Below, piece by piece: positions 57,600 through 64,000 of a DNA stretch of 64,000 nucleotides (positions within the stretch are counted from its first letter, which is position 1; each line of letters begins with the position of its first letter). The notes under the pieces were generated by a model. The model had not been told where the DNA came from. It saw only the letters and a list, made by a program, of their open reading frames with translations, and ran no database searches. The stretch is from Stenopsyche tienmushanensis (lineage: Eukaryota; Arthropoda; Insecta; Trichoptera; Stenopsychidae). Location: positions 62,001 through 126,000 of the forward strand of contig WACJ01000345.1 in the NCBI GenBank assembly GCA_008973525.1, read 5' to 3'. The translations under genes were made by a program, and so were the position numbers.

Positions 57600-59313
57600 T
57601 TTATTCTTTAATTTTGAATATTGATCTAAAATTCATCGATAATCTGAGCCTTCCTGTTTACAATTTGTGAGTAAAATGAATAAACTTTAAAAAATGAATA
57701 GATAGTTCATATATTTTAAAGAAAAAATGTTCATAAAAGAAACATAGTTTTATAATAGATTTTAATTACTCACAACAAAATAATACAAATTAGCATGATG
57801 AATGATATTGTACTTCGCGTGGTAATTATTCCAAATTGAGAAATAATTTGTTATGGCTTATCTTAAACAATTATCGAGATTAGTATCAGTAAGCCCTTTA
57901 CGATATTCTTCGTGATGAAATTCACGTTCGAAAACGTTAATTCATATATGAATTTTGATAAGACTATGCGTGATATTTTCAACGTAAAGTTGTACCGATC
58001 AATTCTCACCATCGATTTTTGAAATATTTACAGTTCATTTCAATATAATTTTGTAAATAAATTATAACCAAGGCTTCGAACCGCTATTTTTTCATTTCGG
58101 TTACGTTCCTAGCATTTTATCGGTTCGGTTACGGTTAAATTAAAGCATACGGTTAACGGATTGCTTAAATTTTATTAGAAGATAAGCAATCTTTTGAAGA
58201 AGCGAATTTTATTTCACAAATAAAATCAATTGCAAATGAATGCATGATGTTTTATTCAATATTGAAAATTAAACAAACTGGAGCACGACTTATTTAACAG
58301 TTATAATTAACGTGGCTATTTATCTAAGTGCGCTATTTTCCGGTGGCACACTTGATTGAGAATGTTATCGACAAGTATTGTAATGTAACTTTACGAAGTT
58401 GGAATTATTTCGATCACGGACGTCGTGACAATGAATAGCAAAGGATTAAAAATATATTCCTAAATTATGCAAATTCTTAAACGATGCTAGTTTGTAAATT
58501 TTCGGGTTTGAAAGTCATTCTACTTTTTATATTGCTTTTTATAATTATTCGGATTTTTAGTTTAGTTTTAGTCCAATTTTTGTCCTTACATAATGTGCCA
58601 ATTTTCATAATGTAGTCTGAAATAGTCTTAAGAATTGCAACAAATTGAAAAATTAAATTTGTCCTTTTTAATGTCATTTAATTGTTGAATACATTAGTAT
58701 TTCCCCGTGGCACTTTCATCATTACAACCACCAATCTATAATGTAATATTTTTGGCATTATTTGTAACAATTTAATTAAAAATCACTATATAAATCTTTT
58801 CAGTGTTCTTGTCGTTCCAAAACATATTGACACAGTATATAATTATCTTGTTGGAATGTGTAATTTCACCCTAATATTCAAGACTTGAAGAGACAGAGAC
58901 ATTTTCTTGAAATATTTTTAAGCAACCCTCTTTATTTAATTTTCCATCGATTTTTATTAAATGCCTTATCTTTGTCTTTTAACCTCTAAAACAACCTCAC
59001 ATCAACACATTTCACTTCCTTGTTAAATTGTACACACTTCTGAAGTTCTTGTGATCTTGTGTTTGTTTTGCGAACAATAACTTTTCTTATTGAGCCAAAA
59101 AAATCAAATTTGTTTTCGTACGCCTAAAGAAATTTATTCTTCATTATATTTATTCAATTTGGGTTTCTTTAGCGTTCAGCGCACATGTCCATTAAGTCCA
59201 CATGAAGTAATTTTTCTTTATAGAGACCGACATAACATATTAAACAATCTGATATGAAACAATTTTACAACCAACTGAGAAAGCTGTAAAATGATTTATT
59301 TTTTAAGCTAATA
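57600..59313. other. intergenic with hAT-like fragment near 58072
   Basis: Around 58072-58170, AAGGCTTCGAACCG is followed by repeated TTTCGGTTACG and ATCGGTTCGGTTACGG units, a pattern common in hAT-derived repeats; the other end is not evident. The rest is AT-rich and featureless. Confidence 0.25.
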
Positions 59314-59575
59314 TTATATAATGAAGTTATCTTCGTCATCCACAGTAGATTTAAATAACCCAATATTTTCCTGCCCTTCAAAGTTCCAGTCCCCTGGTGT
59401 CTTCTGTAACTCCGCGATGAAAATTTCCTTAATTAAAAAGCTTTCATTTCGCAGTGTAATAATAAGGATACAAATCTTGATACTTAATCTCGTTGATTTG
59501 CTTATAAAATTTAACTTTTAGAATGCTAAGATACGACATATTGTCGATTGTGAAACTATCGAGGACTGCAAACAG
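59314..59575 (-). pseudogene. coding relic with a frameshift, unknown family
   Basis: On the minus strand two overlapping frames read like one decayed protein. The first, from about 59575, includes FTIDNMSYLSILKVKFYKQI and runs to a TGA near 59440. The second continues to TAA 59314-59316 with AELQKTPGDWNFEGQENIGL and ends in an acidic tail (TVDDEDNFII). It could be the last exon of an unseen gene or a transposon-derived fragment. I recognise no family. Confidence 0.3.
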
Positions 59576-60049
59576 TGATCGTCATTGGCTCATTAATGAC
59601 TTCAAAATGCTTAGCTTTGTAATGCATCTTGCTTTTACATAAACAAGAGAGAGAAAGATAGTAAACAAACTTCCGTTTATCAAAATACACAGTAGCAGTC
59701 AAAGGGTTAAAAAAACACCTTCTTATACCCATTGTAAATATACAGTTAGAATGATGATTGTTTATCAGAAGCGTTCTGACATTGAAAATAAGAATATAAG
59801 AACGAGATAAATAATTTGTGATGACTAATTGTTTTATGTAAAATCACGTGTTTTTACATTAAATTCTGTAATTTGCTAGGTGTTTCCAAACTTATGTCGG
59901 TAGTGTATATACTGATGATAGAATTACTGGACCACTTTGTAAATGAACAACTTTAATTGATGCAAAACTTTCGTAAATAAGACTAATAAATAGTCCAAAT
60001 TTGATTCGATGTTATTCAATGTGACAAATGTAGTTCTACAAGTAACGGC

Positions 60050-61440
60050 AAATGGGAGACGACGCCTCAAACGAAAGGTAATGTTTCAATTAAGTAGTTT
60101 TAAATAATGGTATGACATTCCTTTTTGAATTTGATGTCAATGGGGATGCACAAGTTAAAATGGTCGCTTATGCTCTCCGAATGAAAACTTCGCAGGAAGG
60201 ATAATAAGATGATCTAAAATGCATTTTTTTTTCATGTCCAACATCTCCATGTGAGTTGAATAGGCGTTGGAATAGTTGGAAGTGGTGTATGGAGGACGCG
60301 AAACGTGGAAGTGGGAAAAATCGATGAAACTCGGACGCGCAGGTCTCAAACACGCTGGCTCAGTTGCCTCCCGAACAGCTGGGGGAGCGAACACTCCGTT
60401 TCTTCAGCGACACCCTCCCGACACCCCGCGATTCTGCTGGGAGAGCTTTCGTCGCGAGGGAATTATGCTCTAGAGGGGCTCGGGTAGTCCCCGTTAGAGG
60501 TAAAGCTCTTAACTTGCGACCTTTCGCCGCCGAATCGGATCTCGCGGAATCCATCAGCGTAAAGGTCGCGACATATGTTAACGAATGTCCCCAGATTATC
60601 TGCTTATGTCGCTCAACTCGTTCCACCGATGCCTTATCTAAATAATAATGTTAACGAGCCTCGATCGTCAATTAGCGTCGTCATGCTTATCTGCGACGTC
60701 ATTCGGCGTGCCTTTAATGCTTTCAAACTACCATGCGCGAGTGATCTTCGACTGTGCTGAAAACGTTTAGCAACAGCCTCAGTGCACGTTATTTATCATT
60801 AGAAACTCCATTGAGACTAAAAACTTCACAGAGAACATGCAAAACTTAGCTATCGATCGTCCGCAACAGGTCGAGACGAAAGACTTCGAGTTCGCGATGC
60901 ATGGTCAATTCTTTCAGCACACAGCCTATTATTTCAATCAAAATGTCGTACCGAAAGATCGATCGATCCGCCTCGCAATTTCTATAAGCTCAGCGTATAT
61001 CAAATATAAATACATAGTTTTTATCGTTTTGCCATTATGACACGAAGAAAAAACGTCACATCGTGTGTTCTTCATCGAATTGTTAAAAAAATATAAACAT
61101 CGGATCTGTAAAATAAAAGTATTTTTATAACGATATTCATACAACCATACGACCGAATGCTGCTTGAAACGCCAGAATGGAAGCACAAAGAAGGCCGAAT
61201 GCAATCACAGGAGGACGGGACCAACTGTTGCTTTCGTATTACTCAATATTTTTGTCACAAAGTCTCCGCTACATTGAAGAACCTTCGACATTGCAAAACC
61301 TTGAATATCGAAAAATTTATATTTTTGCGTCGCATGTTTACGGAATATCGCGTTACTGAAGAACTTATTGATCCAGATTCGTTTTTGCGACGTCGAACTA
61401 AGTGATTTTATTTAAATTCGTATAATTCCAAAATCGATAT
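60050..61440 (+). promoter_or_regulatory. CpG-rich promoter/5' UTR region of the signal-peptide gene
   Basis: GC and CpG content rise at about 60.28-60.95 kb, then decline. Overlapping frames on both strands here (60155-61405) have no family features and fit composition alone. It sits upstream of the first coding exon at 61888, whose acceptor implies a non-coding exon in this area. The exact promoter is not assignable. Confidence 0.45.
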
Positions 61441-61887
61441 TCGCTAACCAAATGGCTCGTGTGTATATTTAGAAACACTAAATCGCTACTTCGGAATTGC
61501 AAATCCAGCCCTACATCTATTTCATATGTTCCTGACACATTATCATTACTATTTCGTTGTATATCCAATTGGTAAACAGCCATTATCCGTGCTCGCAACG
61601 TGGAGTGGTACAATTCTTATCTATAGCTAGCTTGAAACGTTGCTTAAAGTACTGAAATAGATAAAAAAAAAAAATGTTTTTAGAGCATTTATGAAGTGTT
61701 TCAGAATCATTTTTATTAACGATCGATAGATGATCAAGTGTATCAATATCGCTCGTGGGTAGCCCCGTCTAACTTTATTTATTTATTTTTGCAGAAACAG
61801 GAGCAGGCTAAAAACGATTCAAACTAATCGATATCCAAAGCGATTGTATGACATTTAAATTGATTATCTTTCATATTTTCAGGCGGC

Positions 61888-61966
61888 ATGCGGCGGCCGC
61901 CGCTGCTGCTGCTGCTGAGTTGCTGCAGCTGGGTTTTCATTCCGGTTGAAGCAGACGGCAATGTCG
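61888..61966 (+). CDS. signal-peptide exon of a secreted or type I membrane protein (partial)
   Basis: A good acceptor (ATATTTTCAG at 61873-61882) is followed by ATG at 61888 and 26 codons, MRRPPLLLLLSCCSW then VFIPVEADGNV, ending at GTCG|GTAAGA (phase 1). Arg-Arg followed by a Leu-rich core and a small-residue region (VEADG) is a textbook cleavable signal peptide. Five CTG codons in a row form a small repeat. The following intron would contain the mariner relic at 62226. I recognise no family. Confidence 0.6.
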
Positions 61967-62225
61967 GTAAGAAAATCATTTTAAGCACTTCGCATCGATA
62001 GTTTACTCTGATGAGAATTTACAAAAATAAGATAAGGTAATGCCTCCATCGAATCTCTTGCTGTTGAAGTTTAAACTCGAAAAATGCAATGGAGCTATCC
62101 ACATGATAAATGACATTGAAAATATGAACAAAGTAAGACATGAATAATTCATTAATACAAGTAAGATCGAATACATTTTATCTGACATAAAATATATGGA
62201 TAATGACACTCTTTTTAATATAATA

Positions 62226-63395
62226 GATTGTCCAGTTAGCAATGTCGTTTTTTTAAATGAAAGAGTTGAATTCAAACAGAAAAATTATTAATTGATTTCA
62301 TCGATACGATGTATTTTCCTTGAGTAGATATAACCTTTTCTCATTTATATAATATTTTTTTTAAATTCCGAAAGAATAAAATTCAACGAGTTTTGGTATA
62401 TTTTTCAATTCCTCATTTCATCTTCTATATTTATGATTTTTTTCATCAATAAATAATGCTGCATCGATAAATGACAGTCGGAAAGAGCAAGATCTGGAAA
62501 ATATGAAGTTTTCGGTCATCTTTGATTTATGGGGTTGCGCATAATTATATTGCTAAAGAACGGTTGACTACACTTGGCCTCTTCTTACTCGACGCAACTT
62601 TTAAACTTTCTAATTGTGAATATTATAAATCTCCCTCGCTATGGTTTGACCATATGGAAGAACTTCATGGTAAATTATACCTTTGGAGTCTCACTATAAA
62701 TTTAAAAGAATTTTTTTATGTTAGATCAAGTCGAGGGGTTGGTTTTTTAACCTGCCCTTTTGAAAGCCATTGTCTTTTGCCTTTTTGATTTGAATACAAT
62801 ACCCATTTTTCGACTCCAGTCACGAAATAGTATAAAAATGGTTGTTCCTTCTCTATAAATTAAATCATAACACATACTACTGCGCACTGCCTTGATCTCA
62901 TCAATAATGTCGTGGGGTATCCACACCCTCTGTTTTATGATCGTTTCCTATTTTTATCAAGTGTATTTGAATACTTTTCCGGAGTATCCAAGCGTGTCTA
63001 CTAATTTTTCTATAGCCTATATTGGATTTGATTCAATTTCAGCACGCGGGATATTGTCATTCACTGTAACCTTTATCTCACTTCGGACTTTATTTTCTAA
63101 GCTAAAATTTTCACTTTTAAATTGTTTAAACCATCTTTGGCATTGAAAAACAGTTAGACATTCTTCGAGTGTATAACAAATATTTTTAGTTGCAACTGTT
63201 GCATTATTTTTTCATTAATTTCGCCAAATTGTTTGTTCGGCATAAAATTCACCATCTTGAAACGTGGTTTGAAACATTTTTATTTTGTAAAAAATAACAT
63301 GAACTATACAATAAGTATTGTCAAAAGGATGGTTGAGACATAACTGATGATCAAAAAGTAAGTATAAAAAAAACGACATTTCTGACTGGACAATC
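62226..63395 (-). mobile_element. mariner-like element, second copy (family of 45892-46891)
   Basis: The left end GATTGTCCAGTTAGCAATGT and, in reverse, the right end GATTGTCCAGTCAGAAATGT form inverted repeats, with TA outside (62224-62225 and 63396-63397). On the minus strand the transposase start is readable near 63240 (MPNKQFGEINEKIM), followed by DGLNNLKVKILA and many stops. At 1170 bp it is longer than the Ack-intron copy, including an extra stretch near 62300-62460, but equally dead. The frames at 62522-63146 on the other strand are by-products. Confidence 0.85.
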
Positions 63396-63869
63396 TAATA
63401 GATAAACTGTGAGATTATGAATATAGGAAGACTGGAGAATGGAAAATTAGTTAGAATGTCTGCAAAGCTAATTAAGGTTAAAAAACATCTTAAAAAGGAT
63501 TAATTTGATGATCTTTCAGGCCATAAATTGTAAGTTGAAATATGACAAATCTCCGTATTTATGTTTGAATTAATTCAATCGATTGTCTTGCCTTCTTTGG
63601 GTGTCGTTTTTCGCAACATGCTTAAATGCGTCGATCTCTCCAACTTAAATAGTGCTTTAAAGCATCCACAAGGAGAAGACAGTATATACTTTCTTCCTTG
63701 TATATTTTCGGACGTTCTTTTTCTTCAACATATGTTGCCGTTGTCGTTGTTTCACGTATTTATTGATACGTAAGCACAAAACGCAAACATCCCTATGTCA
63801 TTCTGATGATCATCACAATGCCTTTGAATTTATTTTCATATATTTCTATCGTAAATTATTCTGTCGGAG

Positions 63870-63947
63870 ATAACGCTGGATCGTTATTTGAAAGTTCCAA
63901 ATTATCTCTAGCACTACAGGACGATAACGATACAAATAGTTTTTCAG
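63870..63947 (+). CDS. candidate second exon of the signal-peptide gene
   Basis: After TCGGAG (acceptor AG at 63868-63869) a 78-nt open stretch ends at TTTTCAG|GTAAGT (strong donor). Entered in phase 1, as the signal-peptide exon requires, it reads DNAGSLFESSKLSLALQDDN then DTNSFS and leaves in phase 1. It is acidic, Ser-rich and without Cys. The acceptor tract is mediocre, so the true start could lie upstream, where the frame stays open to about 63825. The gene continues beyond the window. Confidence 0.4.
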
Positions 63948-64000
63948 GTAAGTTATCGATCGATTAGCAAACATAATTCAAATATGTTTTCAAATTGTCT

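Overview
This window looks like animal nuclear DNA, most likely insect. It is very AT-rich, the genes are split by many introns of roughly 60-100 bp with GT/AG borders, and Tc1/mariner, Tigger/pogo and hAT relics are scattered between and inside the genes. CpG-rich islands stand out where genes appear to start (about 19.4-20.5, 42.2-42.7, 43.3 and 60.3-60.9 kb). That contrast, together with the intron style, would fit Hymenoptera, but the order is inference. I see no rRNA, tRNA, CRISPR array or bacterial-type operon.

Three genes are recognised with confidence. (1) A cyclin L gene lies on the minus strand at 27.25-28.55 kb as one uninterrupted 432-codon reading frame. (2) An EFR3 homologue (Drosophila stmA/rolling blackout) lies on the minus strand at 31.0-42.5 kb. 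I could chain 19 coding exons with consistent splice phases into an 876-residue protein, and a second phase-compatible first exon gives an 852-residue form. (3) An Ack/TNK2 tyrosine kinase lies on the plus strand at 44.3-53.5 kb. Twelve coding exons give 1193 residues, in the order SAM-like, kinase, SH3, CRIB, long low-complexity tail with PPxY motifs, and UBA. EFR3 and Ack are divergent, with 1.8 kb between their start codons. EFR3 tethers the PI4-kinase complex at the plasma membrane and Ack is a Cdc42 effector, so both act at the membrane, but nothing in the sequence shows that they work together.

Three partial genes enter or leave the window. A CpG-rich first exon of a type II membrane protein is at 19.37-19.65 kb (minus). 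The AT-rich 19 kb to its left, dotted with GC-richer non-coding patches, is probably its first intron. An orphan 24-codon first exon is at 57.53-57.60 kb (minus). A signal-peptide exon is at 61.89-61.97 kb (plus), with a phase-matched second exon at 63.87 kb.

The rest is mostly transposon debris: mariner copies at 12.0, 14.4, 39.0, 45.9, 48.2 and 62.2 kb; Tigger deletion derivatives at 25.1 and 56.1 kb; hAT-type MITEs at 18.2, 26.6 and 30.5 kb; and a three-copy element at 5.6, 9.2 and 35.1 kb. Several stretches read like degraded protein-coding sequence of no family I recognise (9.8-11.7, 20.8-21.1, 24.2-24.6 and 59.3-59.6 kb). With the EFR3 alternative first exons and the RS-like reading frame beyond the cyclin L stop, these are the parts most worth a second look. 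I found no complete, clearly novel multi-gene system.
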